Part shown: positions 1 to 9,315 of the stretch, piece after piece
How the letters are laid out: every line of letters starts with the position of its first letter
Position numbering within the stretch: the stretch's first letter is position 1
DNA from: Microvirga flavescens
GTDB lineage: Bacteria > Pseudomonadota > Alphaproteobacteria > Rhizobiales > Beijerinckiaceae
Assembly: GCF_003290125.1 (NCBI RefSeq)
Contig: NZ_QMKH01000004.1
Location: forward strand, 267,867-331,866
Length of the DNA stretch: 64,000 nucleotides
Direction of reading: 5' to 3'
The notes under the pieces: model-generated
The model's database searches: none
What the model was told of the DNA's origin: nothing
What the model saw: only the letters and a program-made list of their open reading frames with translations
Translations under genes and position numbers: made by a program

Positions 1-2113
1 GACCGGAATCGAGCGCGAAGACCTTGGCGTCGGAGACGCCGCCATCCTTGTAGCGTTGGAGGCGGACACCCTTGCCGCGCGTCATTTCCGGAACCTGATC
101 GAGCGGGAAGAGCAGGAGCTTGCGGTTCTCGCCGACGATGGCGACATGATCGCCCTGCACGTCCGCGCAGACCGTGAGCTTCGCGGGCTCGTCCAGATTG
201 AGGATCTGCTTTCCTTTGCGCGTGTTGGCGATCACATCGTCCGTCGGCACGACGAAACCGCGTCCGTCCGTGCCGGCGACGAGGAGCTTCGTTCCCGCTC
301 TGTAGGGGAACGCGGCGATGAAGTCTTCGCCCTCCTCCAGATCGACCATCAAGCGGATCGGATCGCCGAAGCCGCGCCCGCCGGGAAGCTTGGAAGCGTC
401 CAGCGTGAAGAAGCGCCCATTCGTGGCGACCACGATGATCTTCGATGTCGTCTCCGCGAAGAAGGCCGTCTTGAGATTGTCGTCGCCCTTGAACTGCACC
501 GCCGAAATGTCGGTCTGGTGCCCCTTCATGGCGCGGATCCAGCCCTTCTGCGAGACGATGACGGTGATCGGCTCGCGCTCGACCATCGCCTCCGCGAAAT
601 CGATGTCCGATGTGTCGGGCGCCTCGGCGAACTCCGTGCGGCGCTTGCCGAGCGCGGTGTCCGGCCCGAAAGACTTGCGGACTTCGCGGATCTGCCACGA
701 CACCGTCTGCCACTGCACCTTCTCGGAGCCGAGCAGGTTCTCGATAGTGGCCTTCTCCTCCTGCAAGCTTTTCTGCTCGCGTTTCAGTTCCATCTCCTCG
801 AGCTTGCGCAGCGAGCGCAGGCGCGTATCGAGAATGGCGTTGGCCTGAATTTCGGTGAGCTTGAAGACCTTCATCAACTCGGCCTTCGGCTCGTCCTCCT
901 CGCGGATGATTTTGATCACCTTGTCGAGGTCGAGATAGACGATGAGCAGGCCGCCCAAAATCTCCAAGCGCTTGTCGATGGCGTCCAGCCGGAACTGCGA
1001 ACGTCGGATCAGCACTTCGCGGCGATGGTCGAGCCATTCGCGCAAACACTCGGCAAGGCCAAGCACCTTCGGCACCTTGCCGCGCGAGAGCACGTTCACG
1101 TTCATCGGCACGCGGCTTTCAAGCTCGGTGAGCTTGAACAGCGACTCCATCAGGATGACAGGGTCGACCGTGCGCGAGCGGGGCTCGAGAACGATGCGCA
1201 CATCCTCCGCCGATTCATCGCGGACGTCGGCGAGAAGTGGCAGCTTCTTCTCCTGCAGAAGCTCGGCGATCTTTTCGATGAGCCGCGACTTCGGCACGAG
1301 ATAGGGAATTTCGGTAACGACGATATTCCAGGTGCCGCGACCGCCCTCTTCCTTCTGCCAGCGCGCGCGAACGCGGAACGAGCCGCGACCGGTGCGATAG
1401 GTCTCGGCAATCCCGTCCCGCCCATCCACGATGATACCGCCGGTCGGAAGGTCCGGGCCCGGAACGAAGTTGATGAGCTGCTCTGACGTCGCGTTGGGGT
1501 GCGAGATCAGATAGAGCGCGGCGTCGCACAGTTCCGCGGCGTTGTGCGGCGGGATCGAAGTGGCCATGCCGACCGCGATGCCCTGCGAACCGTTCGCCAA
1601 CAGGTTCGGGAACGCCGCCGGGAGCACGATGGGCTCTTCGTTCGCCTGATCGTAGGTCTCGCGGAAATCGACCGCGTTCTCGTCGATACCGTCGAGCAGG
1701 AGGCGCGCGACCTCGGTCAGCCGCGCCTCGGTGTAACGCATGGCGGCGGCGTTATCGCCGTCGATGTTGCCGAAATTGCCCTGCCCTTCGACGAGCGGAT
1801 AGCGCTGCGCGAAATCCTGCGCGAGGCGCACGAGAGCATCGTAGATCGCCTGGTCGCCGTGGGGGTGATACTGACCCATCACGTCGCCGACGATGCGGGC
1901 GCATTTCTTCGGGGCTGACTTCGGATCGAGCCGCAGCAAGCGCATGGCGTGCAGAATGCGGCGGTGGACGGGCTTCAGGCCGTCCCGCGCATCCGGCAGG
2001 GCCCGGTGCATGATGGTCGACAGGGCATAGGCAAGGTAGCGCTCTTCCAGCGCCTCCTTGAGATTGATGTTCTCAATCTCCCCGCCGGAGGGCGGATTGA
2101 CGAGTTTACCCAT
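1..2113 (-). CDS. parC: DNA topoisomerase IV subunit A, 3' end cut by window edge
   Basis: Type IIA topoisomerase subunit that cuts and rejoins DNA. With ParE (encoded near the right edge) it decatenates daughter chromosomes. Reading the minus strand from the ATG at 2113 gives about 704 residues, so only the last few dozen codons of a usual ParC lie outside. The winged-helix region contains [14 protein letters not shown] around residues 80-93, and the catalytic tyrosine is Y127 in AAMRYTEAR. The C-terminal half has the beta-pinwheel style repeats (for example [18 protein letters not shown]) that separate ParC/GyrA from other enzymes. I call it ParC rather than GyrA because its N-terminus is short and matches alphaproteobacterial ParC, and because a ParE is present; GyrA is less likely. 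Confidence 0.93.
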   Translation of the reverse strand, partial: MGKLVNPPSGGEIENINLKEALEERYLAYALSTIMHRALPDARDGLKPVHRRILHAMRLLRLDPKSAPKKCARIVGDVMGQYHPHGDQAIYDALVRLAQDFAQRYPLVEGQGNFGNIDGDNAAAMRYTEARLTEVARLLLDGIDENAVDFRETYDQANEEPIVLPAAFPNLLANGSQGIAVGMATSIPPHNAAELCDAALYLISHPNATSEQLINFVPGPDLPTGGIIVDGRDGIAETYRTGRGSFRVRARWQKEEGGRGTWNIVVTEIPYLVPKSRLIEKIAELLQEKKLPLLADVRDESAEDVRIVLEPRSRTVDPVILMESLFKLTELESRVPMNVNVLSRGKVPKVLGLAECLREWLDHRREVLIRRSQFRLDAIDKRLEILGGLLIVYLDLDKVIKIIREEDEPKAELMKVFKLTEIQANAILDTRLRSLRKLEEMELKREQKSLQEEKATIENLLGSEKVQWQTVSWQIREVRKSFGPDTALGKRRTEFAEAPDTSDIDFAEAMVEREPITVIVSQKGWIRAMKGHQTDISAVQFKGDDNLKTAFFAETTSKIIVVATNGRFFTLDASKLPGGRGFGDPIRLMVDLEEGEDFIAAFPYRAGTKLLVAGTDGRGFVVPTDDVIANTRKGKQILNLDEPAKLTVCADVQGDHVAIVGENRKLLLFPLDQVPEMTRGKGVRLQRYKDGGVSDAKVFALDSG

Positions 2114-2178
2114 GAACAGGAATCCCCGGATTCGAATCGGTCAACGTGACGTTTAACAAGAACATATCGAAAACAAAA

Positions 2179-2910
2179 CTATCCTTCGTCCGCCATCGCC
2201 AGCGCGATGAAGCGAGCCCGCTCCGCCGGCATGGCCTGCCCGCGCGGTTCGAACACGCTCTGATGCAGGAAGAATTCGGTGAGTGCAAATCCTGCCTGGA
2301 TGTCGGGCAAGGCGGGGCGGTTTCCGGTGGGCCGTCCGATCAGGAAGCCGGGCAGCCTGAAAAGCCTGTCCTTGTAAGGCTCCCCCGCCGCCGAGCTCAC
2401 CGCGCGGCCGCTCTTCGGCGAGACATACGCCAGATCGTCCGTCCGCCCCGTGGCGGCGCAGGAGCCAAGATCGAGCCCGAAGCCGAGATCGGCGAGGAGC
2501 GCCAGCTCGAAGCGCACGAAGAGCGCGGGCGCGAGATCCGTATCGTCAAGATGGTCCACCAACACCGCCAGCGCCTCATAGAGATCTTGGTGCGGGTCGC
2601 GTTCGGGCAGCATCCGCAGGAAATGCGACAGGGTCGCCAGTCCGTAGAGCGCGAGCGGCTCGGGAATGAACCGCGCCGCCCTCAGATCGAGGCCCTCCAC
2701 ATGGAAATTGCCGAGATGCTCATCGAGCCGCGCGCGCCATGTCACCTGCACGCCGTTGCCGGGCTGCAGAACCGGCCTCTGCGCCTTGGAGCGTCCGCCC
2801 TGCACAAGGCCCAGATGGCGGCCGTGATCGCGCGTCATCACCTCGAGGATAACGCTCGACTCGCCATGTTTGCGGACACCGAGAACGATGCCCTCGTCGG
2901 ACCATTGCAT
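2179..2910 (-). CDS. recO: DNA repair protein RecO
   Basis: RecO helps load RecA on SSB-coated single-stranded DNA in the RecFOR pathway. The product is about 243 residues. It starts with [19 protein letters not shown], the typical RecO N-terminal OB-fold, followed by the helical C-terminal region ([18 protein letters not shown]). A longer reading frame would start at a TTG ten codons upstream, but family members begin at this ATG. It lies 65 bases upstream of parC on the same strand and may be co-transcribed with it. Confidence 0.92.
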   Translation of the reverse strand: MQWSDEGIVLGVRKHGESSVILEVMTRDHGRHLGLVQGGRSKAQRPVLQPGNGVQVTWRARLDEHLGNFHVEGLDLRAARFIPEPLALYGLATLSHFLRMLPERDPHQDLYEALAVLVDHLDDTDLAPALFVRFELALLADLGFGLDLGSCAATGRTDDLAYVSPKSGRAVSSAAGEPYKDRLFRLPGFLIGRPTGNRPALPDIQAGFALTEFFLHQSVFEPRGQAMPAERARFIALAMADEG

Positions 2911-3091
2911 AAGATTTCGCCTGAGCGGGAGAAGCCTCAACCCGGTGTTTCAATCTAAGGGCCGCACAACCGTTTTTCCATGCGTTTTCAAGACGCTTTG
3001 CCTTTTCTGAACACGCAATTGCCACGGTTCGCGCCCAAGCACACCCGCGCTTATAATTTGCCAGATTCGCGCCTTTTCAAACCAGGGTACC

Positions 3092-4780
3092 ATGCGACTT
3101 CATTCTCTGCTGCTGACAACCACGGCGATCTCTCTTCTCGGATTCGCCCCGATGGCCACCGCCGATAACGGTATCGACGGCTCCCGACACCACTGGCAAA
3201 TGGCGCAGGCCGAGCCGGATCAGCCGCCGCATCGGAAGCGGCCCGGGGAGCGGCCCTATGAGCAAGATCAGGGCAGGCAGCAGCACCCCCGACAGGGCCC
3301 GCAAGGGGCCCCCGGCGCCCACGGACGCCCGGAGGGACAGGGCGGCCCGCGCCAGCAGCGCCCCGAAGCGCCTCGCGAAATGCCGCAGATGCGCCCTCCG
3401 CGTATGGAGCAGCCAGCTCAACCACTCCGGCCCATGCCCCCGGCTCCGCACCAAGCCGCACCAGCGCCACAGCCGGAGAGGCAACACCCCATGAAGCCGC
3501 CGGGAGCTGGTCGCCCACAGCCGCCCATGCCCTCGGCACCGCCGGCCCTGCACCAGCCGCAGCCTGGAAGACCGGGACCGGCAATGCCCTTACCGGGCGC
3601 TCCGGTTCCAGCACCGCAGACGCAACCCCAGGCGCCGCGCCCGGTACCGGGAGCACCAGTGCCCGTCGAGATTGCGCCGAACCGACAAGGCATGCCGCGC
3701 CCCATGCCGCAACCCGGTATGCGCCCCCCTCCGGTCGGGCAGCCATTGCCCCCCGGTGCCCAGCGCCCCGGTGAATTCGGACGCCCGCCGTTTGATCAGG
3801 GCCAGCGCCCCGGCTTCGCCCCCGGCGCGCCGGCTCCCGGCGTGTTTCCTGGCGCGTTCCCCGGCGGCAATCTCGACGAATTGCGTCGTCAGCGTCGCGA
3901 GCGCGCGGAAGACGGCGGACGACGCGTCATCATCGAGGAGCCGGATGCCCGCATGATCATCCGCGACGGCGGGCGTCTCATCATCCGCCATGACGAGACG
4001 GAGCGTTTTCGCCGCAGCTATGGCGGGGCGGATGTGCGCGTGCTGCAACGCGGTGGCAATCAGGTGACGGTCATTCGCCAGCCGAACGGCGAGGAAATCA
4101 TCACCGAGCGCGATCCATACGGCAATCTGGTGCGGCGCATCAGGCGTGCACGCGACGGGCGCGAGGTGATCCTGATCCAGAACGAAATCATGGGCCGTCC
4201 GCGTTTTCCCTATGGCTACCTGCCGCGCGATGTCATGGAGCTGCCGCCGCCGGTGGTCGTCATCCCGCGCGAGGAATACATCGTGGACGTGGAAGGCGCG
4301 TCGCAGGACGCGCTCTATCAAGCCTTCTCTGCCCCGCCGATCATGCGGATCGCCCGCCCCTACACGCTCGACGAGATCCGCCAGAGCCAATTGCTGCGTG
4401 AGCGCGTGCGCCGCGTCGATGTCGATACGATTACCTTCGACACAGGATCATGGGTGCTCTCGCCGGAACAATACGGCGCGTTGACGGGCATCGGCGAGGC
4501 GATCCGCCGGGTGCTCGCCAACAATCCGAACGAGATCTTCCTTGTGGAGGGTTACACGGATGCGGTCGGCTCGGACGAGGACAATCTCACCCTCTCCGAC
4601 CGCCGCGCGGAAACCGTGGCGACCGTGCTCACGCAGCACTTTGGCATTCCGGCGGAAAACCTGACGACACAGGGCTATGGCGAGCAATATCTGAAGATCG
4701 ACACGCAAGGCCCCGAACGCCGGAACCGCCGCGTCACGATCCGCCGCATCACGCCGTTGCTGCAAGGGCAGCAGCGTTAA
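3092..4780 (+). CDS. OmpA-family protein with long proline-rich region
   Basis: Predicted exported envelope protein of 562 residues. Residues 1-24 look like a signal peptide (MRLHSLLLTTTAISLLGF then ATA-D). Residues about 40-265 are extremely rich in Pro, Gln, Gly and Arg and probably disordered. Residues about 265-435 form an Arg-rich segment of short beta-like repeats (RRVIIEEPDARMIIRDGGR). The C-terminus (about 440-555) is an OmpA-type peptidoglycan-binding domain with ITFDTGS, VEGYTDAVGSDEDN and LSDRRAETVATVL. No beta-barrel is evident, so it is more likely a periplasmic or lipid-associated linker to peptidoglycan than a porin. The substrate or partner cannot be read from the sequence. 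Confidence 0.85.
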   Translation: MRLHSLLLTTTAISLLGFAPMATADNGIDGSRHHWQMAQAEPDQPPHRKRPGERPYEQDQGRQQHPRQGPQGAPGAHGRPEGQGGPRQQRPEAPREMPQMRPPRMEQPAQPLRPMPPAPHQAAPAPQPERQHPMKPPGAGRPQPPMPSAPPALHQPQPGRPGPAMPLPGAPVPAPQTQPQAPRPVPGAPVPVEIAPNRQGMPRPMPQPGMRPPPVGQPLPPGAQRPGEFGRPPFDQGQRPGFAPGAPAPGVFPGAFPGGNLDELRRQRRERAEDGGRRVIIEEPDARMIIRDGGRLIIRHDETERFRRSYGGADVRVLQRGGNQVTVIRQPNGEEIITERDPYGNLVRRIRRARDGREVILIQNEIMGRPRFPYGYLPRDVMELPPPVVVIPREEYIVDVEGASQDALYQAFSAPPIMRIARPYTLDEIRQSQLLRERVRRVDVDTITFDTGSWVLSPEQYGALTGIGEAIRRVLANNPNEIFLVEGYTDAVGSDEDNLTLSDRRAETVATVLTQHFGIPAENLTTQGYGEQYLKIDTQGPERRNRRVTIRRITPLLQGQQR

Positions 4781-4795
4781 GGAGTTTGCTCACCC

Positions 4796-4824
4796 GCGAA
4801 GGCCTGCCAAACGCAGGCCTTCGC
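4796..4824. terminator. Hairpin between convergent genes
   Basis: An 11-bp perfect inverted repeat (GCGAAGGCCTG at 4796-4806, CAGGCCTTCGC at 4814-4824) with a 7-base loop lies between the OmpA-family gene and the convergent AraC-type gene. It could end transcripts from both sides, but neither side has a clear T-run. Confidence 0.5.
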
Positions 4825-4842
4825 GCTGCTCGTTTGCGAAGT

Positions 4843-5871
4843 TTAGCGCTGCCTCTGCCGCCAAACGGTGGGGCTCACCCCGGTCATGCGCAAGAATTCA
4901 CGATTGAAATTCGACTTTGTCAGAAAGCCTGCATCGAAGACGATCCGGGTGATCGGGTCGTCGGTCTGCTCCAGCAAACGACACGCTTCGCGGACCCGAT
5001 AGTTGTTCACGTACTGCGAAACGCTCATGCCGTGGACGCGGTTGACGGCACTGGAAACGCTTCTCGCCGGCAACCCAAGGCGACGCGCGATCTTGCCGAG
5101 ATTGAGCTCCACATCCCTGTACAGGTTCTTGGACTGCATCAGCACGTCCAATGAGGCAGCGATCGTGGAATCCTCCTCTGTCGCCCGAAGAGGCTCCGGA
5201 CTGGCCGCTTCGTCTCCTTCCGGCATCTCTTCTGCCGCCATGTCCTCCGCCGCCGTGTCGGAGCTGGCGACGAAAGCAGCGCCACCGAGGATGAGCAAGG
5301 CCACAACGTTGCCCCCGGCAATCACCGCCGCCGAATGCACGCCGCCGGTCCAGGCGAAATCGAAACTGATGATGATGTCCGAGACCGCCGACCCGATCAG
5401 GGCCAGCGCCGTAATCTGCAAGGCTCGGTAGGAGCGCATGGCGCCATCGAGACGCGAAGAGACAAGACCGTCGGGCCCGAGACGCGCCAGCCACAGCAAA
5501 GCAGCTCCATACCCGAGAAAGACGACGATGATCACCGCGCCGACAGGCTCGCGCCAGACGAGAAGCAGCAGCGCGACGAGGCAGGTCGGCAGAAGGTGTG
5601 GCCAGATGATCGGCTTTTCATGCGCCAGCCCCCTGAAGCAAACCCAAGCGAGTGAGGCGATAAAGGTGGCCAGGACCGGCTGAACCCAAAGGGTCTCAAG
5701 GATATCGTACCCCCACCGCAGCCCGATCAGGATGGATTGTAAGGCATAAGCGGCGATCAGGAGCACGAAGAGGCGGTTCTCGCGCAGATGCAATTCGCCC
5801 CGCCGCATCATCCGCACAAGGATAGCGACCAGAAAAAGCGAAACGACAAAAGGCAGGGGAACGAAAAGCAT
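4843..5871 (-). CDS. Membrane-bound AraC-family transcriptional regulator
   Basis: Regulator of about 342 residues. An N-terminal half of roughly seven hydrophobic segments (starting MLFVPLPFVVSLFLVAILV) is joined by an acidic linker to a C-terminal AraC-type DNA-binding domain. The domain shows both helix-turn-helix motifs (IARRLGLPARSVSSAVNRVHG and ITRIVFDAGFLTKSNFNREF) and the terminal GVSPTVWRQ. The start at 5871 is chosen because the frame upstream is not membrane-like. A membrane-embedded AraC protein implies sensing at or in the membrane. It is divergent from the secreted-protein gene at 6025, a likely target. The ligand is unknown. Confidence 0.85.
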   Translation of the reverse strand: MLFVPLPFVVSLFLVAILVRMMRRGELHLRENRLFVLLIAAYALQSILIGLRWGYDILETLWVQPVLATFIASLAWVCFRGLAHEKPIIWPHLLPTCLVALLLLVWREPVGAVIIVVFLGYGAALLWLARLGPDGLVSSRLDGAMRSYRALQITALALIGSAVSDIIISFDFAWTGGVHSAAVIAGGNVVALLILGGAAFVASSDTAAEDMAAEEMPEGDEAASPEPLRATEEDSTIAASLDVLMQSKNLYRDVELNLGKIARRLGLPARSVSSAVNRVHGMSVSQYVNNYRVREACRLLEQTDDPITRIVFDAGFLTKSNFNREFLRMTGVSPTVWRQRQR

Positions 5872-6024
5872 GGAGACAGAGGATGACAACAGACAGCGCG
5901 GACTTTGCCCCGGATCGCGCTTCAGGTCGACCTCGAACGTGATCAAGGTCGCGGCAATATCCTCTTTCCGGCCAGTTTCCCGATGCCGGATAACGAATCC
6001 GGTTTCATCAACGGAACTGAGGAC

Positions 6025-6729
6025 ATGGAACCGGTATCGATCGTCATCACTCTTCTCATGATCGCCTCATCAACTCCAGCAAAGGCCGGAACGATCAGGC
6101 AACCCATCGACCTCTCCAACGTGAGCGCGGTGGCAATTACGGGCAACGCGAGTTCGATCCGCCTGACGACGGATGAAGGGCCCTATCAGGCAACACTTGC
6201 CGGGCGGCATTCCGGGTGGTTCGCACGGTGGTCTTCGAGCTGGTTCCCCAATGAATGCCGCACGTCCAGCCGCATGTGGGTGGATGGCTCGACCCTTTTC
6301 GTGGAGGCGGACAGCTCCCAATGGCTGGATACTTCGGACTGCGTCGTCGAGATCAAGGCCAACGTCAGAAAGGAAACCGCCGTCTCGATTGAGCAGGCCG
6401 CATCGCAGGCAAGGTTGAGCGGAGACTTCTCATCCATCGCGCTCGACAACAAAGCCGCCGACATCTCTTTCGACGGTCATGCCCGGAACGTCTCGGTAAG
6501 AGGTGGAGCGATCAAGGCTCGCTTCTCATTCGATGAAATTCGCCAAAACGAGACTATCACTGTAGACGCCTACGCCCTCGACGTCCTTCTCGGTTTCGGC
6601 AGAACCACGCCGATCAGCTACACCGTTGAGGCGAAGGCGTCCCTGGTCGACTCATCCCTCGCTAACAGTCCAGGCGCCAAGCCATCGGTGAGCATCAAGA
6701 GCGATTATGCACGGGTCAGGATTCGATAG
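6025..6729 (+). CDS. Secreted hypothetical protein
   Basis: Unrecognised protein of 234 residues. MEPVSIVITLLMIASS then PAKA-G is a credible signal peptide with cleavage near residue 22. The mature part is rich in beta-forming stretches with repeated short hydrophobic strands (VSAVAITGNASSIRLTT, VSIEQAASQARLSG), reminiscent of beta-helix proteins of the putative auto-transporter adhesin type (DUF2807-like). That resemblance is by eye only. The start is set by GAGGAC just upstream of the ATG; longer frames would place the signal peptide internally. It is divergent from a membrane AraC regulator, so the two may be a sensor/effector pair. Confidence 0.7.
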   Translation: MEPVSIVITLLMIASSTPAKAGTIRQPIDLSNVSAVAITGNASSIRLTTDEGPYQATLAGRHSGWFARWSSSWFPNECRTSSRMWVDGSTLFVEADSSQWLDTSDCVVEIKANVRKETAVSIEQAASQARLSGDFSSIALDNKAADISFDGHARNVSVRGGAIKARFSFDEIRQNETITVDAYALDVLLGFGRTTPISYTVEAKASLVDSSLANSPGAKPSVSIKSDYARVRIR

Positions 6730-6756
6730 TTTCCCCTTCCCGCGCCTAGCCCGTTC

Positions 6757-7671
6757 TCAGCCCTTCGGGAATTCCAGCCCCATTTCGCGGTAGCGTTCCG
6801 GGTCATCGCTCCAGTTCTCGCGCACCTTCACGAACAGGAAGAGGTGCACCTGTGTCTCGGCGATCTCGGTGATTTCCTTGCGCGCCGCCTGGCCGATGGC
6901 CTTGATGGTCTGACCGCCCTTGCCGAGCACGATCTTGCGCTGGCTGTCACGCTCCACGAAGATCGTCTGCTCGATGCGCACCGAGCCATCCGGGCGCTGC
7001 TGCCACTGATCGGTTTCGACGGTGGACTCGTAAGGCAGCTCTTCGTGCAGGCGTTCGTAGATCTTCTCGCGGGTAATCTCAGCGGCGAGCATGCGCAGCG
7101 GCGCGTCGGAGATCTGGTCTTCCGGATAGAGCCACGGCCCTTCCGGCATCATCTTCGCAAGCTCGCGCCGCAAGGCCTCGAGGCCGTCGCCCTTGAGGGC
7201 GGAAATCATAAAGGTGTGCGCGAACTGTACCTTCTCGTTCAGCTTCGCCGCCATCGCCAGCAACACCGACCGCTCGATCAGGTCGATCTTGTTGAGGATG
7301 AGGATCTTGGGGCGCTTCACCTCGGGGAGTTTCTCAAGGATGGCCTCGGCCTCCTCGTCGATGCCTTTTCTCACATCGAGAAGAAAAGCCACCGCGTCGG
7401 CATCCGCCGCTCCGCCCCAGGCGGAGGTCACCATCGCGCGATCGAGACGGCGCTTCGGCTTGAAGATGCCGGGCGTATCGACGAACACGATCTGCGCATC
7501 GCCCTCAATCGCGATGCCGCGCACGAGGGCGCGCGTCGTCTGCACCTTGCGGGAGACGATGGAGACCTTGGAGCCGACGAGCGAGTTGAGCAGCGTCGAC
7601 TTGCCGGCATTCGGCGCGCCGATCAAAGCAACGAAGCCAGCCTTTGTTTTCACGTCTTCAGGCTGAGCCAT
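6757..7671 (-). CDS. era: GTPase Era
   Basis: Essential GTPase that binds the 3' end of 16S rRNA and acts in 30S maturation. The G1 motif [11 protein letters not shown]3 DTPGI and G4 NKID are present, followed by a C-terminal KH domain ending in LFVKVRENWSDDPERYREMG. The product is about 304 residues. The ATG at 7671 (MAQPEDVK) is preferred over one nine codons upstream because GGAGGAAGAGC directly precedes it. It overlaps the end of rnc by 14 bases, the usual rnc-era coupling. Confidence 0.96.
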   Translation of the reverse strand: MAQPEDVKTKAGFVALIGAPNAGKSTLLNSLVGSKVSIVSRKVQTTRALVRGIAIEGDAQIVFVDTPGIFKPKRRLDRAMVTSAWGGAADADAVAFLLDVRKGIDEEAEAILEKLPEVKRPKILILNKIDLIERSVLLAMAAKLNEKVQFAHTFMISALKGDGLEALRRELAKMMPEGPWLYPEDQISDAPLRMLAAEITREKIYERLHEELPYESTVETDQWQQRPDGSVRIEQTIFVERDSQRKIVLGKGGQTIKAIGQAARKEITEIAETQVHLFLFVKVRENWSDDPERYREMGLEFPKG

Positions 7672-8371
7672 GCTCTTCCTCCGTCCAAACTTTTTCACGC
7701 AGCAGCATGCTGCGCGCTGCCGCCTGCTCGGCGATGCGTTTCGATGTGCCGGTGCCGAACTCGTTCTCGGTGCCCTTCACTTTCACCACAACGCGGAAAC
7801 GCGGCGCGTGATGCGGGCCGGTCTGCTCGACAATGGCGTAAGCCGGGGTCGGCAGCCCCTTGCCTTGCGCCCATTCCTGCAAGGCGCTCTTCGGGTCGCG
7901 CAACGGACGGCGCGGGGAATCCAGAAGATCCTTGAAGGAGCCTTCGATCACGGCCTTGGCCGCATCGTACCCGCCATCGAGGAACACCGCGCCGATGATC
8001 GCCTCGCAGACATCCGCAAGGATCGTCGGGTTGCGGCGCTCGCCCGAATGCGCCTCGCCCGCACCGAGCTTGAGATAGGGTCCCACGTCCCATTTCGCCG
8101 CCACTTCCGCGCAGGTCTCGCGGCGCACGAGTTCCGACAGGCGGCGCGAAAGCTCACCCTCGGGAGCCTTCGGAAATCCGGCATAGAGCATGTCGGCAAC
8201 GGACAGCCCGAGCACGCGATCGCCTAAGAACTCGAGGCGCTGATAGCTCGGCCCGACAGACAAGCGCTGGGCGCTGACATGGGTCAGCGCCAGATCGAGC
8301 AAAGTCTCGTCCTTGAACCGATAGCCGACTGTATCCTGCAAGTCGGCGAGATTTGTCTTGCGGCGTGCCAC
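7658..8371 (-). CDS. rnc: Ribonuclease III
   Basis: Double-strand-specific endoribonuclease that processes rRNA and structured mRNAs. The catalytic signature RLEFLGDRVLGLSVAD lies near residues 43-58. The second acidic pair is in ADVCEAIIGAVFLDGG, and a C-terminal dsRNA-binding domain contains PKSALQEWAQGKGLPTPAY. At 237 residues it has normal length. The start is GTG, four bases after the lepB stop, in the classic lepB-rnc-era operon order. Confidence 0.96.
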   Translation of the reverse strand: MARRKTNLADLQDTVGYRFKDETLLDLALTHVSAQRLSVGPSYQRLEFLGDRVLGLSVADMLYAGFPKAPEGELSRRLSELVRRETCAEVAAKWDVGPYLKLGAGEAHSGERRNPTILADVCEAIIGAVFLDGGYDAAKAVIEGSFKDLLDSPRRPLRDPKSALQEWAQGKGLPTPAYAIVEQTGPHHAPRFRVVVKVKGTENEFGTGTSKRIAEQAAARSMLLREKVWTEEEHGSA

Positions 8372-8375
8372 GGGC

Positions 8376-9134
8376 CTAGTGAATCCGGTCGAACATGCGG
8401 TTCCAACGGATATAGCGCGGCCATTCCCACGGCCGCCAGAGGGACGCGTTCTCGTCGATGGAGAAGAAGATGATCTCGGCCCGGCCGACGAAGTTCTCGA
8501 AGGGCACCTGCCCCACGCTCGCCTCGTCGCGGGAATCCGTCGAGTTGTCGCGGTTGTCGCCCATCATGAAGTAATGGCCTGGCTGAACCGTGTAGACATT
8601 GGTGTTGTCCCAATAGCCCCGGTCGCCGTCACGCTCGATGACGTAGTGCGTTGTGCCTTCGGGAAAGGTCTCTTTGTAGCGCGGCACGGAGATCGTGCGG
8701 CCATAGAGATCCGTCGTCTGGTAATCCTCGACGCGCTCGCGCTTCACGGGCTGGCCGTTGATCTGCAAAATGCCGCCGATCACCTGGATCTTGTCGCCGG
8801 GAAGGCCGACGACGCGCTTGATGTAATCGGTCGAATTGTCCTTCGGCAGCTTGAACACGGCGATATCGCCCCGCTTGGGAGCCGACGCCAAAATGCGGCC
8901 GGAGAAGACCGGCGGGCCGAAGGGGATCGAATAGCGCGAATAGCCGTAGGAATATTTGGAAACGAAGAGATAGTCCCCGATCAACAGGGTCGGGATGAGC
9001 GACCCGGAGGGGATGTTGAAGGGCTGGAACAGGACTGTGCGGACGACCACCGCGATCAGCAGGGCCTGAAAGATGACCTTGATGGTCTCCCAAAGGCCGC
9101 CCTCTTCCTTCTTCACCTTGACGTTTTCGTTCAC
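8376..9134 (-). CDS. lepB: Signal peptidase I
   Basis: Inner-membrane protease that removes signal peptides from exported proteins. From the GTG at 9134 it has 252 residues: a single N-terminal membrane helix (VIFQALLIAVVVRTVLF), the catalytic serine S45 in IPSGSLIPTLL, the general-base lysine K106 in DYIKRVVGLPGD, and the C-terminal GDNRDNSTDSR box. The Met usual after the serine is Leu here. The open frame extends upstream to 9236 through a 45-base palindrome; that extension is not lepB-like, so I excluded it. Confidence 0.93.
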   Translation of the reverse strand: MNENVKVKKEEGGLWETIKVIFQALLIAVVVRTVLFQPFNIPSGSLIPTLLIGDYLFVSKYSYGYSRYSIPFGPPVFSGRILASAPKRGDIAVFKLPKDNSTDYIKRVVGLPGDKIQVIGGILQINGQPVKRERVEDYQTTDLYGRTISVPRYKETFPEGTTHYVIERDGDRGYWDNTNVYTVQPGHYFMMGDNRDNSTDSRDEASVGQVPFENFVGRAEIIFFSIDENASLWRPWEWPRYIRWNRMFDRIH

Positions 9135-9175
9135 GAGCAACCACCCATTTTGCGGGCCAATAGGCCGCGCGGAGG

Positions 9176-9220
9176 TTTGGAGCGGGATCATGTCCCACCG
9201 GAACATCATCCCGCTCCAAA
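9176..9220. repeat. 45-base palindrome in the lepB leader
   Basis: Perfect 13-base arms (TTTGGAGCGGGAT at 9176-9188 and ATCCCGCTCCAAA at 9208-9220), with further ATGT/ACAT complementarity inside. It lies between acpS and lepB, 41 bases upstream of the chosen lepB start. It may be a dispersed intergenic element or a leader hairpin. No second copy was seen in this window. Confidence 0.7.
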
Positions 9221-9315
9221 GTTCTGACTTTTGCATGACCCTGCCGGGGGCCAGCCCGCAATCGGATCCGTCGCGGGTCTAACCTATGGCGGGGCTCGCC
9301 GCAACGCGGCCCGTT

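Noticed and set aside
56..1486. A 476-codon plus-strand frame at the left edge
   Set aside because: Antisense shadow of parC, which reads continuously on the other strand with an intact catalytic tyrosine.
9135..9236. N-terminal extension of lepB to 286 residues
   Set aside because: The added residues are encoded by a palindrome, and a GTG at 9134 gives the normal family N-terminus.
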